Positions 16,082 through 23,369 of a stretch of 25,599 nt of DNA are shown here, in pieces. The notes below the pieces were generated by a model. The model saw only the letters and a program-made list of their open reading frames with translations. It did no database searches and was not told where the DNA came from. The position numbers and the translations under genes are program-made. The stretch is from a virus: the IMG/VR virus record IMGVR_UViG_3300030098_001361, positions 500-26,098 of that record. One strand, 5' to 3'. Position 1 is the first letter of the stretch; each line of letters opens with the position of its first letter.

Positions 16082-16557
16082 TGAATCTTTCACGTAATTT
16101 TACTCTCTCAGAGTTAACTAAATCAGACACTGCAATACGTAGGGGTATAAACAATAACCCTAACGCAGAACAAGTAGAAAAATTAAAAGCATTGTGTGAG
16201 AATATCTTACAACCAGTGCGTGATCATTTTGGCAGGGTTAAGATTACTAGCGGATATCGTAGCCCAGAATTATGCACAGCGATAGGTAGTTCTGTAAATT
16301 CACAGCACGCCAAAGCTGAGGCGGCAGACTTTGAATGTGTTGGTGTAGATAACGCTGAACTTTTTGATTGGATCAAATTAAATCTTGAGCCAGATCAGCT
16401 GATTCTTGAGTTCTATACTCCAGGTGAACCTAACAGCGGATGGATACATTGTAGTTGGATACCTGAAGGTAGACGTGCATCGTTTTTACATGCGTATAAG
16501 TCGGAAGGTAAAACTAAATATAAACCTGTATTAGGTAAAGCAAAAGATTTATTTTAA
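16081..16557 (+). CDS. M15-type peptidase endolysin
   Basis: This 158-residue protein matches the peptidase M15A/M15_3 family, which cleaves peptide bonds in peptidoglycan stem peptides. The FTLSELTKS opening is typical of this family. The conserved ITSGYRSPEL turn is at residues 55-64. The zinc-binding block SQHAKAEAADF holds His76 and Asp83, and GWIHCSW gives the third ligand His123. The usual HxxGxAxD motif has Ala at the Gly position (Ala79). The length is normal for a single-domain phage enzyme; no signal peptide is present, so export would need the holin. The frame is open upstream to 16018, but the ATG at 16081 overlaps the holin stop and gives the standard family N-terminus. The last codons overlap, on the opposite strand, the end of the leftward small gene. 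Confidence 0.85.
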   Translation: MNLSRNFTLSELTKSDTAIRRGINNNPNAEQVEKLKALCENILQPVRDHFGRVKITSGYRSPELCTAIGSSVNSQHAKAEAADFECVGVDNAELFDWIKLNLEPDQLILEFYTPGEPNSGWIHCSWIPEGRRASFLHAYKSEGKTKYKPVLGKAKDLF

Positions 16558-16760
16558 CGACACATACAACCTATCATACTACCACTCCCATCATTCATTA
16601 TATGTAGATTTAAAGTGTCAACATAGCCTGTGAGTTTTAGTCTTAGGATATCACAGAGATCAAAACAATCAATCTCGCCCGTTAATACAATACCCTCCAT
16701 CATTTTTTTTGTTACGGGTATTAATTGATATAATCCATCGTTTAGTATTATTAAATCCAT
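16554..16760 (-). CDS. Small hypothetical protein downstream of the SNF2 helicase
   Basis: This 68-residue protein is on the leftward strand. It starts at 16760, ten bases inside the 3' end of the helicase gene, and stops at 16554 within the stop codon of the endolysin gene on the other strand. It begins MDLIILNDGLYQLIPVTKKM and carries four cysteines (C32, C36, C65, C67) as CxxxC and CxC, which might bind a metal, though the spacing is not a standard finger. The reading frame fills the space between convergent genes almost exactly, which supports it being real. I do not recognise a family. It is probably co-transcribed with the helicase. Confidence 0.55.
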   Translation of the reverse strand: MDLIILNDGLYQLIPVTKKMMEGIVLTGEIDCFDLCDILRLKLTGYVDTLNLHIMNDGSGSMIGCMCR

Positions 16761-18211
16761 TCTCTTAAATCTTCACCCATTATCTCAGTGGCTATATTAA
16801 CCTTATTTCTTAATGACTCGACAATCTTCTCATCCACTGTATCATCAGCCATCATATCTATATAAGTAACTTTATTTTTTTGACCTATCCTGTGGGCTCT
16901 ATCTTCTGATTGTAATCTCTTTTCTAAATCATAACTATTTGAATAATATATAACAGCTTTTGCCTCTGTTAGCGTAATACCATAACCACCTGTCTGCGGA
17001 TTACCTATAAAAAATCTAACTTTAGAATTAGGGTCTTGAAATTTTTTAATGTTCTCTTGTCTTTGGTCAGCGTTTATTGCACCATAATAGGTAACAATAG
17101 CCTCTGTTCCATATTTTAGATTACCCTCTTCGTCTTTCATATGAGAGATGGCTTTTATAATACTCTTAATATCATGGACATAGTTAGCCCAAATGATTAC
17201 CTTACCATCGACCTCTTCGATTAGATTAAGTAAGTCTTTAATTCTATTATTTTTTAACTCTATTACCTCATCATTATCGGTTTTCATATGACCACAGGTT
17301 ATCTGATGTAGTCGCATTAACTGTGTTAATACTGTGCTCGTTGACATAACCTTAGAGTTTAGTTCTGCGAGGGCCGTGGTTCGCATTTGATCGTAAAGCT
17401 GTCTCTGTTCTTTGGTTAATTCTACTCTATGTTTTATAAATAATTTTTTAGGTAAGTCCAAGCAATCCTCCTTTAATACTCTAAATGAAAATGGTTTAAT
17501 GTTTTTTTCTAGTTCTTCTATTCTTTGATAACCAGCAACTAGCTGGATTGATCTACCATTAATTAACACTCTACGCATAATGGCGTATCTATTTCTAAAA
17601 GAAACGTAAGAAAAATAGTTAAGTAAAAATGGATCTAAGAAATAACACTGACTAAATAAATCCAAAGGTGATTTAGTTACTGGTGATCCAGTAAGTATTC
17701 TACGATAAATAGCACCATCTGCTATCTTAATTATATTTTTTGTTCTAGCTGCACCTGGATTTTTTATTGTAGTGCTTTCGTCTACGGCTAACATAGCTTT
17801 ATGTGTTCTTAAAAATTTCTGTGCAGCATCTACACCTTTTTGTGTAGACAATGCTTCAACATTCATAATAAATATATGAAGATCATCATCAACTTTTAAT
17901 AAACTTTCAAATTGTTTTTTAAATTTTTTTGTATGATTAGCTTGCCACATTACCATTTTATGTTTAACGTGATCAGGCATATGTGTAGGTATCTCTTCAG
18001 AAAACCAATTTTTATAAACACCTTTTGGTGCTATAATTAGAGCACCATCTATCTTTCCGTTGTCATATAATATGGCTATGTTATCTATTAATACTTTAGA
18101 TTTACCTGTACCCATCTCCATAAACAATGCAAAATTTTTTTCAAATGCACTTCTTTCAAGCGCAATTGATTGATGTTGAAACGGTTTCGTTTTAAATTTA
18201 TATTTAAACAT
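16751..18211 (-). CDS. SNF2-type superfamily 2 helicase
   Basis: This 486-residue protein carries the full helicase motif set of SNF2/Swi2-like SF2 ATPases. It has a Q-like PFQHQ (10-14), Walker A MEMGTGKSK (31-39), motif Ia LIIAPKGVYKNW (58-69), motif II DEST (144-147) followed by TIKN, and motif III LTGSP (173-177). Motif V is GGYGITLTEA, and motif VI is QSEDRAHRIGQ (ends near 444), which is diagnostic for SNF2. The length is that of the compact phage version without accessory domains. These proteins move along or remodel DNA rather than unwind it; in phages the role is thought to be replication, repair or recombination. It is leftward, opposite to its neighbours, and is probably driven from the palindromic promoter 15 bases upstream of its ATG. 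Confidence 0.9.
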   Translation of the reverse strand: MFKYKFKTKPFQHQSIALERSAFEKNFALFMEMGTGKSKVLIDNIAILYDNGKIDGALIIAPKGVYKNWFSEEIPTHMPDHVKHKMVMWQANHTKKFKKQFESLLKVDDDLHIFIMNVEALSTQKGVDAAQKFLRTHKAMLAVDESTTIKNPGAARTKNIIKIADGAIYRRILTGSPVTKSPLDLFSQCYFLDPFLLNYFSYVSFRNRYAIMRRVLINGRSIQLVAGYQRIEELEKNIKPFSFRVLKEDCLDLPKKLFIKHRVELTKEQRQLYDQMRTTALAELNSKVMSTSTVLTQLMRLHQITCGHMKTDNDEVIELKNNRIKDLLNLIEEVDGKVIIWANYVHDIKSIIKAISHMKDEEGNLKYGTEAIVTYYGAINADQRQENIKKFQDPNSKVRFFIGNPQTGGYGITLTEAKAVIYYSNSYDLEKRLQSEDRAHRIGQKNKVTYIDMMADDTVDEKIVESLRNKVNIATEIMGEDLREWI

Positions 18212-18225
18212 TTTTACTTTCTTAT

Positions 18226-18260
18226 CTTGACATATAATTTATGATGTATTATATGTCAAG
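18226..18260. promoter_or_regulatory. Perfect palindromic divergent promoter/operator
   Basis: CTTGACATATAAT (18226-18238) is repeated exactly as its reverse complement at 18248-18260 around a nine-base spacer. On each strand the arm contains a consensus -35 (TTGACA). On the + strand TTGACA 18227-18232 lies 17 bases from TATATG 18250-18255; on the - strand TTGACA 18259-18254 lies 17 bases from TATATG 18236-18231. A perfect TATAAT also lies at 18233-18238 (+) and 18253-18248 (-). The element sits between the divergent SNF2 helicase (start 18211) and the replication operon (start 18266), so it is probably a shared promoter, and the symmetry also suits a dimeric repressor site. Confidence 0.75.
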
Positions 18261-18265
18261 TAGAA

Positions 18266-18661
18266 ATGACAGAAAGTATAGCAAAAGCATTAAACGATAA
18301 ATTTAATAACAAATCTATTGTTTATGTTATTCAAGCAGTACCTGGTACACGTGATGGTGCACCAAAAATAAATATTGTTGGAGCACAAGAATTTGGCGAA
18401 ATTAAGGTATTGTTAGATGAGGACAAACAAATAATGTTTAGTCCTGCACCTATGATCAGAAAAATGAAAAGGATGTTAAAAGACTTTTCAGATAATGATT
18501 ACTTGTTATTAACAGGTGATCCTGCTATGATCGGTGTTGCGTGTTCTGTTGTTTCTGAAGTAAACAATGGTAAATATAAACTTTTGAAGTGGGACAGGCA
18601 AGAAAGACAATACTATCCTATTTCAATTAATATACATGAAAGAGGTAATACTGATGAGTAA
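18266..18661 (+). CDS. Conserved hypothetical protein, first gene of the replication operon
   Basis: This 131-residue protein resembles a group seen at the head of replication gene clusters in marine phages, but without known function. Residues 1-55 read as a small alpha/beta unit (SIVYVIQAVPGTRDGAPKIN, then FGEIKVLLDED). A conserved segment DYLLLTGDPAMIGVACSVVS follows at ~77-96, and the end is LLKWDRQERQYYPISINIH. No nucleotide-binding loop is seen. There is no Shine-Dalgarno ahead of the ATG at 18266. If the 17-spaced promoter boxes are used, transcription would begin within a few bases of it, so translation may be leaderless or nearly so. It overlaps the next gene by eight bases. Confidence 0.65.
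   Translation: MTESIAKALNDKFNNKSIVYVIQAVPGTRDGAPKINIVGAQEFGEIKVLLDEDKQIMFSPAPMIRKMKRMLKDFSDNDYLLLTGDPAMIGVACSVVSEVNNGKYKLLKWDRQERQYYPISINIHERGNTDE
18642..18645 (+). promoter_or_regulatory. Ribosome binding site deciding the start at 18654
   Basis: GAGG within AAAGAGGT sits eight bases before the ATG at 18654. The in-frame ATG at 18636 has no such site and would add six residues inside the previous gene, so 18654 is preferred. Confidence 0.65.
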
Positions 18662-19241
18662 AGAAAGTAATATGGAAAAACTTTGGGAACAAGACCAAGG
18701 TAGCACTCTGCAAGAAGGCGGTGGCGATCTAGCGGAGTTAAATAAGAAAGTAAAAAAGTTAGAAGGACATCAAGATCAACTGGAAAAACTTGAAGAAGAA
18801 GTTGATAAAGTAAAAGCAGAAATAAAAAAGATTTCTTACGAAGAGATACCAGACCTTCTGGCTGAAAAAGGTATTGAGAAACTTACACTACATGATGGAA
18901 CCGTAGTGGAAGTTAAAAAAGTAATTAACGCATATCTACCAAAAGCGGATAGAGATCCCGAAGGTAGAGAAAAAGCGTTTAAATGGCTTCGAGATAACGG
19001 CCATGGTGATATTATTCAAAATAACATCATAGTTTCCTTTGGTCGTGGCGAAGATAACAAGGCGGTGGAATACGCTAGCCTTGCACAGCAAAAAGGTTAT
19101 TTACCTACTCAAAAGGTAGATGTACATAACCGAGTCCTTGTTGCTGCACTAAGGGAGCGTCTCGAAAAAGGACTAGAGATGCCTTCCGAACTATTTAACA
19201 TGTTTGTAGGAAACCAAACCAAAATAAAGAGGAGTAAATAA
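18654..19241 (+). CDS. Conserved phage protein with N-terminal coiled coil (DUF7173-like)
   Basis: This 195-residue protein has a long, strongly charged helix (residues ~25-65; NKKVKKLEGHQDQLEKLEEE, then VDKVKAEIKKI) that should form a coiled coil. It is followed by YEEIPDLLAEKGIEKLTLHDG and VVEVKKVINAYLPK. The C-terminal part contains REKAFKWLRDNGHGDIIQNN, then IVSFGRGED, then KVDVHNRVLVAALRERLEKG and MPSELFNMFVGNQTKIKRS. The order 'coiled coil, P-x-L-h-x-x-x-G, WLxxxGHGDxI' matches a conserved phage family of unknown function (DUF7173, from memory) found in replication regions. A DNA-binding or replisome accessory role is inferred from context. It begins eight bases inside the previous gene and ends two bases before the next. 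Confidence 0.65.
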   Translation: MSKESNMEKLWEQDQGSTLQEGGGDLAELNKKVKKLEGHQDQLEKLEEEVDKVKAEIKKISYEEIPDLLAEKGIEKLTLHDGTVVEVKKVINAYLPKADRDPEGREKAFKWLRDNGHGDIIQNNIIVSFGRGEDNKAVEYASLAQQKGYLPTQKVDVHNRVLVAALRERLEKGLEMPSELFNMFVGNQTKIKRSK

Positions 19242-19243
19242 CA

Positions 19244-20056
19244 ATGAGTCAAGAAGCAATGACCGATGCTAGTGGAAAGAAACTAGAGAAGAAAGAAGCA
19301 AATCTGCCTAGTGAACTTACTGCAATGTTTGAAGCAGATGCAGGAATGGGCATGGAGAATGTTGGATCAGAAGATGTTAAGATTCCGTTTTTAAGAATCT
19401 TACAGGATCTATCTCCGCAGGTAAAGGAGGGTAAAGGTGAATATATACAAGGTGCAAAACCTGGTATGATTATTAACTCTGTATCCAAAAAACTTTACGA
19501 TGGCAGAAAAGGTATCAATGTTCTACGATGCTATTATAAAAGAGAGTTCGTAGAGTGGCAAGATAGAGGTAAGGGTGATAGTGCACCTGTTGCTACATAT
19601 CCTGCTAACAGCGATATCATAACAAAAACAACTAGAGATCAGTTAGGAAAAGATAGATTACCTAGTGGTAATTATCTATCTAATACTGCTAATCACTATG
19701 TGTTGATGTTAGATGGTAATATGGTTACTGAAAGTGCCTTGATAGCAATGTCATTTTCACAGCTTGTAAAAAGTAGAGAGTGGAACACCATGATCACAAG
19801 TAACAAGCATATGAAAAAAGATGGCAGTATCATAAAGCCGCCTGCTTTTAGCCATGTTTACAATTTAAAAACTGTCTTACAATCAAATAGTAAGGGTGAG
19901 TTTTATAATTGGAACATCACAAAAGTTGGGCCATTGACAGATCCAAATGCTTACAAAACTGCAAAAGAGTTCTCAGAGGGTGTCTCTAAGGGCGCAGTAA
20001 GTGCTAAGTATGATGAGGATAAAGTCAATGATTCATCATCTGATTCGCCATATTAA
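19244..20056 (+). CDS. Replication-region protein, SSB-like candidate
   Basis: This 270-residue protein is a familiar marine-phage type in replication operons. It has an N-terminal ELTAMFEADAGMGM segment and the motif VKIPFLRILQDLSPQVKEGK at ~45-64. A middle section has many aromatic and basic residues suited to nucleic-acid contact (INVLRCYYKREFVEWQDRG, HYVLMLDG, REWNTMITSNKHMKKDG, FSHVYNLKT). The end is an acidic, Ser-rich tail closing with Tyr (DEDKVNDSSSDSPY), similar in layout to the acidic aromatic-tipped tails of phage single-strand binding proteins such as T7 gp2.5. The SSB role is inferred from tail and context, not from fold recognition. There is a strong AAAGAGGAG ahead of its ATG. 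Confidence 0.55.
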   Translation: MSQEAMTDASGKKLEKKEANLPSELTAMFEADAGMGMENVGSEDVKIPFLRILQDLSPQVKEGKGEYIQGAKPGMIINSVSKKLYDGRKGINVLRCYYKREFVEWQDRGKGDSAPVATYPANSDIITKTTRDQLGKDRLPSGNYLSNTANHYVLMLDGNMVTESALIAMSFSQLVKSREWNTMITSNKHMKKDGSIIKPPAFSHVYNLKTVLQSNSKGEFYNWNITKVGPLTDPNAYKTAKEFSEGVSKGAVSAKYDEDKVNDSSSDSPY

Positions 20057-20070
20057 ACGAATCCTAGGTA

Positions 20071-20102
20071 GTGGGCGATAAAGCGAGAGTGGAGTCGCCC
20101 AC
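20071..20102 (+). promoter_or_regulatory. GC-rich hairpin ahead of the primase gene
   Basis: GTGGGCGA (20071-20078) pairs perfectly with TCGCCCAC (20095-20102) across a 16-base purine-rich loop. It is unusually GC-rich for this genome. No T run follows, so it is not a standard terminator. It lies between an upstream stop at 20056 and a start at 20114, whose only preceding sequence has no Shine-Dalgarno, so it may control translation or RNA processing. An origin-type single-strand signal is another possibility. Confidence 0.5.
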
Positions 20103-20113
20103 GTTGCATATGT

Positions 20114-21634
20114 ATGGTAGAGAAGTTTATAGAGATATTTCAAGGTCTACGTCTAGGTTATGGTTTAACAAAACGAGGTAATGTATCAGAGCAAGGTAAA
20201 GTCGAGTCAAGTCATCGTTGGGTTGAAAAAGAATTAACCAAAGAGATCGTACAAGGTCATTTAGATGGGACAGGTGACAATTTAGGTATCGTACCAATTA
20301 ACGAAAATAATAAATGTAAATGGGGTGCGATTGATATAGACGAATATACTTTTAATCATAAAGAATTTACGCAGACGATGAGAGAATCAAAGATACCTCT
20401 TATTGTTTGTAGATCAACAAGTGGTGGTGCACACCTATATTTATTTACAAAAGATTTTGTAGAGGCAAAAGACATGAGACAGACTCTATTGAGTCTTACA
20501 GCATCTCTTGGACTCGTAACTAGAAAAGATAAAATATTTCCGCAACAAACTAAAATAAACGTAGAGACAAACGATAGAGGTAACTTCTGTAGTTTGCCAT
20601 ATTATAAACATAAAACAGGCACAAAATACGCCATAAATGACGATGGTTCTGCTGCTAGTCTAGAATCATTTTATTCTATGTATGATAGATATTCTGTAGA
20701 TCCATCGAAATTATCTGAAATAAAAGTTGAATTAAATGAGAAAGCTAAAGCAGTATCAAATGGCCCACCTTGTTTAGAGGTTCTTTGCTCACAAGGATTT
20801 CCTAAAGGCACAAGAAATAATGGATTATATAATATTGGAGTTTACTTAAAAAAATCTTTACCCGATGAGTGGGAAACTTTAATAGAAGATTACAATAGAA
20901 AATATTTAAATCCACCACTTAGTAATGCAGAGGTAGAAAATGTAAAAAAATCTTTGCGTAAAAAAGATTACAATTATAGTTGTAATGAGCAACCAATAAA
21001 TTCTTTTTGTAATAGAGAACTATGTAGAACTAGGAAGCATGGTATAGGTCTTGCCAATACAGCTTTACCCGAAATTAGTAACTTAACTAAAATAAATCAT
21101 AAACCGCAACCACAATGGTTTGTTAATGTAGACGGAGAAAGATTAGAATTAGAAACAGACGATTTACAAATACAAGCTAGATTTAAAAAAGCATGTATGG
21201 AACAACTAAACACAATCATACCAAGAGTTGCAGATAGACAATGGGATACCTTACTTAGAGTTTTATTTTCAGCAATACAGATTATTGAACCACCAGAAAG
21301 TTTATTAATTAAAAATCAATTAGAAGATTTGATAGAGGACTTTGCAGTAAGACGAGCACAGGGTAGACAGAAGAGTGATATACTTAGAGGTGTTCCTTAC
21401 ACAGCAGATGGAGAGACAATGTTTAGATGGAAAGATCTAAAAAAATTTTTAGAAAGACAGAAATGGTCATTTGATATTAGAAAAACTGGTGCCATGATAG
21501 AGGATATATTTAACACAACAGAAAAAACATTAAACATAGATGGTAAGAGAGTAAGGGTTTGGGTTATGAAAGCTATGGAAAAACAAAATACATCTTTTGA
21601 AAAACCAAAATATAAAGAGGAGGATGCGTTTTGA
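20114..21634 (+). CDS. Archaeo-eukaryotic-type (AEP) DNA primase
   Basis: This 506-residue protein should make primers for phage replication. Residues ~1-200 are an AEP catalytic domain close to the TOTE-type primases. The metal-binding D-x-D is in WGAIDIDEY (Asp74, Asp76), the second motif is CRSTSGGAHLYLF (Ser103-His107), and FCSLPYYKH is at ~158-166. The next ~110 residues form a C-terminal primase-type domain with PPC (Cys220), KGTRNNGLYNIGVYL, and the cluster C290-x8-C299-x4-C304, likely zinc or iron-sulphur binding. Residues ~320-506 are helical, with no recognised helicase motif, so this is a primase without a built-in motor. It has no Shine-Dalgarno and follows a hairpin. It is directly followed by an SF1 helicase gene (overlap TTGA), suggesting a replisome pair. 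Confidence 0.8.
   Translation: MVEKFIEIFQGLRLGYGLTKRGNVSEQGKVESSHRWVEKELTKEIVQGHLDGTGDNLGIVPINENNKCKWGAIDIDEYTFNHKEFTQTMRESKIPLIVCRSTSGGAHLYLFTKDFVEAKDMRQTLLSLTASLGLVTRKDKIFPQQTKINVETNDRGNFCSLPYYKHKTGTKYAINDDGSAASLESFYSMYDRYSVDPSKLSEIKVELNEKAKAVSNGPPCLEVLCSQGFPKGTRNNGLYNIGVYLKKSLPDEWETLIEDYNRKYLNPPLSNAEVENVKKSLRKKDYNYSCNEQPINSFCNRELCRTRKHGIGLANTALPEISNLTKINHKPQPQWFVNVDGERLELETDDLQIQARFKKACMEQLNTIIPRVADRQWDTLLRVLFSAIQIIEPPESLLIKNQLEDLIEDFAVRRAQGRQKSDILRGVPYTADGETMFRWKDLKKFLERQKWSFDIRKTGAMIEDIFNTTEKTLNIDGKRVRVWVMKAMEKQNTSFEKPKYKEEDAF
21614..21623 (+). promoter_or_regulatory. Strong ribosome site supporting a TTG start
   Basis: AAAGAGGAGG ends seven bases before TTG 21631. It lies inside the primase gene, so helicase translation begins before the primase stop. 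The out-of-frame ATG at 21624 abuts the site and cannot use it. Confidence 0.75.
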
Positions 21635-23133
21635 TTACAATCATACTTGGCCCACCTGGAACTGGTAAGACAGAAAAACTTTTATCTTTGGTTGAAGAAT
21701 ACTTATCAAAAAAAATACATCCAAGTCGTATAGGTTACTTTGCATTTACAAAGAAAGCTGCCAATGAAGCCCTATCAAGAGCCATGCATAAATTTAATTT
21801 ATCAGAGGATGATCTGCCATACTTTAGAACACTACACTCACTTGCATTTAGAAGACTATCTATAAATAAAAATCAAGTTATGAAAAAATTTCACTATCAA
21901 GACCTTGGAAAAAAGCTAGGTTTTTCAGTGGCTTACGCATCATATCAAGATGACTTTGGTGGGTACTTCTCATCTGATAGTGATTATCTAAATCTAATAT
22001 CTCTTGCTAGAGTCAGAGGTATACCTGTAGAGGAGCAGTTTGATTTAAATGAACATGAGGCAGATATAGAGAGAGATAAACTTATAATCATAGCCAATGA
22101 ACTTGAGAGATATAAAAAAGAAATAGGTTTGATTGATTACACAGACATGATTTTAAAATTTACACAAAAAGATGTAGCACCAAAACTAGATGTAATGTTT
22201 ATTGATGAGGCACAGGATCTTAGTTTACTACAATGGAAAATGGTAAAACAAATGTGGCAAAAATGTGACCAAGTATTTGTTGCGGGTGATGATGATCAAG
22301 CAATATTTAGATGGGCGGGAGCAGATGTTGATTCGTTTATAGCTTTAGAAGGTAAGACAATAGTATTAGATCAATCTTATCGTGTGCCATCAGGAGACAT
22401 ACATAACCTGTCAATCAACCTAGCAAACAGAATATCAAATAGAAGAGATAAGATATGGCGACCTAAAACATCAGAGGGTGTTTTAAGATACCACGGAGAT
22501 ATACATCAAGTTGACATGTCATCTGGCGAGTGGTTGGTGCTAGCTAGAACCAAATATCTATTAGAAGATACCAAAGATTTTTGCGAGGAGCGTGGTTGGT
22601 ACTATAATTTTAAAAATGAAAAGTCAATAAACGAAGATACCTTCAAAGCTATCACAGATTGGGAACATTGGCGTAAGGGTCAAGAATTAAATTATGATGC
22701 TGTAAAAAATATTTATGGACACATGAGTTCTAAAAAAGTTAATCAAGCACATAAGTTAGGTAAAACATTATTAAAAGATCAAACTTACATCATGGAAGAT
22801 TGTATGAAAGATTATGGATTAAACACAAATGATGTTTGGTACGAATCACTAGATGAGATTGATTTTCGTACAAAAGAGTATATAAGAGCAATGAGAAGAA
22901 ATGGAGAATTATTGAAACAAGAACCTAGAATAAAATTATCAACCATACATGGTATGAAGGGAGGTGAATGTGATAATGTTGTATTGTTGAGTGATCTTAC
23001 AGAAAATACGATGCGTAACTTTGAGAAAACTCCAGACGATGAAAACAGATTATTTTACGTTGGAGCAACAAGAACTAAAAAACAATTACATATCGTGGAA
23101 CCTAAATCATTTGACATGAGTTATCCGCTATGA
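21631..23133 (+). CDS. UvrD/Rep-like superfamily 1 DNA helicase
   Basis: This 500-residue protein has the whole SF1A motif series. Walker A is GPPGTGKT (7-14), motif Ia is FAFTKKAANEA (37-47), and TLHSLAF is at ~67-73. Motif II is FIDEAQD (190-196), III GDDDQAIF (219-226), IV QSYRV (248-252), V STIHGMKGG (437-445) and VI ENRLFYVGATRTK (471-483). It is shorter than bacterial UvrD (about 720 residues), lacking most of the 1B/2B accessory insertions, which is usual for phage versions. The role is most likely unwinding at the fork or in recombination and repair with the neighbouring primase and polymerase. It starts at TTG with an excellent ribosome site; its end overlaps the next ATG by four bases (ATGA). 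Confidence 0.9.
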   Translation: MITIILGPPGTGKTEKLLSLVEEYLSKKIHPSRIGYFAFTKKAANEALSRAMHKFNLSEDDLPYFRTLHSLAFRRLSINKNQVMKKFHYQDLGKKLGFSVAYASYQDDFGGYFSSDSDYLNLISLARVRGIPVEEQFDLNEHEADIERDKLIIIANELERYKKEIGLIDYTDMILKFTQKDVAPKLDVMFIDEAQDLSLLQWKMVKQMWQKCDQVFVAGDDDQAIFRWAGADVDSFIALEGKTIVLDQSYRVPSGDIHNLSINLANRISNRRDKIWRPKTSEGVLRYHGDIHQVDMSSGEWLVLARTKYLLEDTKDFCEERGWYYNFKNEKSINEDTFKAITDWEHWRKGQELNYDAVKNIYGHMSSKKVNQAHKLGKTLLKDQTYIMEDCMKDYGLNTNDVWYESLDEIDFRTKEYIRAMRRNGELLKQEPRIKLSTIHGMKGGECDNVVLLSDLTENTMRNFEKTPDDENRLFYVGATRTKKQLHIVEPKSFDMSYPL

Positions 23134-23369
23134 CAGATAAAGATATGTTTAAATCAACCACATATGATTCATTAGATAAGCAGGTCGATGGAAATCATTA
23201 TAAATCTATGAAGATACAACCCGCAGAGTTTATAAATGAAAATAAACTTTTGTTCGCGGAAGGGAACGCTATAAAATATATTTGCAGACATCGGTCTAAG
23301 GGAAAAGAAAAAGATATTAAAAAAGCTATTCACTATCTTGAGATGATTTTAGAGAGAGATTACTCATGA
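23130..23369 (+). CDS. DUF3310 family protein
   Basis: This 79-residue protein is a near-textbook DUF3310 domain: VDGNHYKSMKIQPAEF (19-34), FAEGNAIKYICRH (42-54) and KKAIHYLEMIL (64-74). The family is common in tailed phages; some members are annotated as nucleotide kinase-like by relation to T7 gp1.7, but no P-loop is present here, so enzymatic activity is not claimed. It sits in the replication operon between helicase and polymerase, with four-base overlaps on both sides. A role in nucleotide metabolism or replication control is inferred. Confidence 0.85.
   Translation: MTDKDMFKSTTYDSLDKQVDGNHYKSMKIQPAEFINENKLLFAEGNAIKYICRHRSKGKEKDIKKAIHYLEMILERDYS

Noticed and set aside
19421-19438. Strong internal Shine-Dalgarno (GGAGGG) in the SSB-like gene
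   Set aside because: No in-frame start lies at a suitable distance, and the codons fit the conserved protein.
20071-20102. Rho-independent terminator
   Set aside because: The stem is good, but no T run follows, and the operon continues downstream without a new promoter that I can see.
22513-22522. TGACATGTCA palindrome resembling half of the divergent operator
   Set aside because: It is short, lies inside the helicase coding region, and lacks the spacer and TATAAT parts, so it is probably chance.
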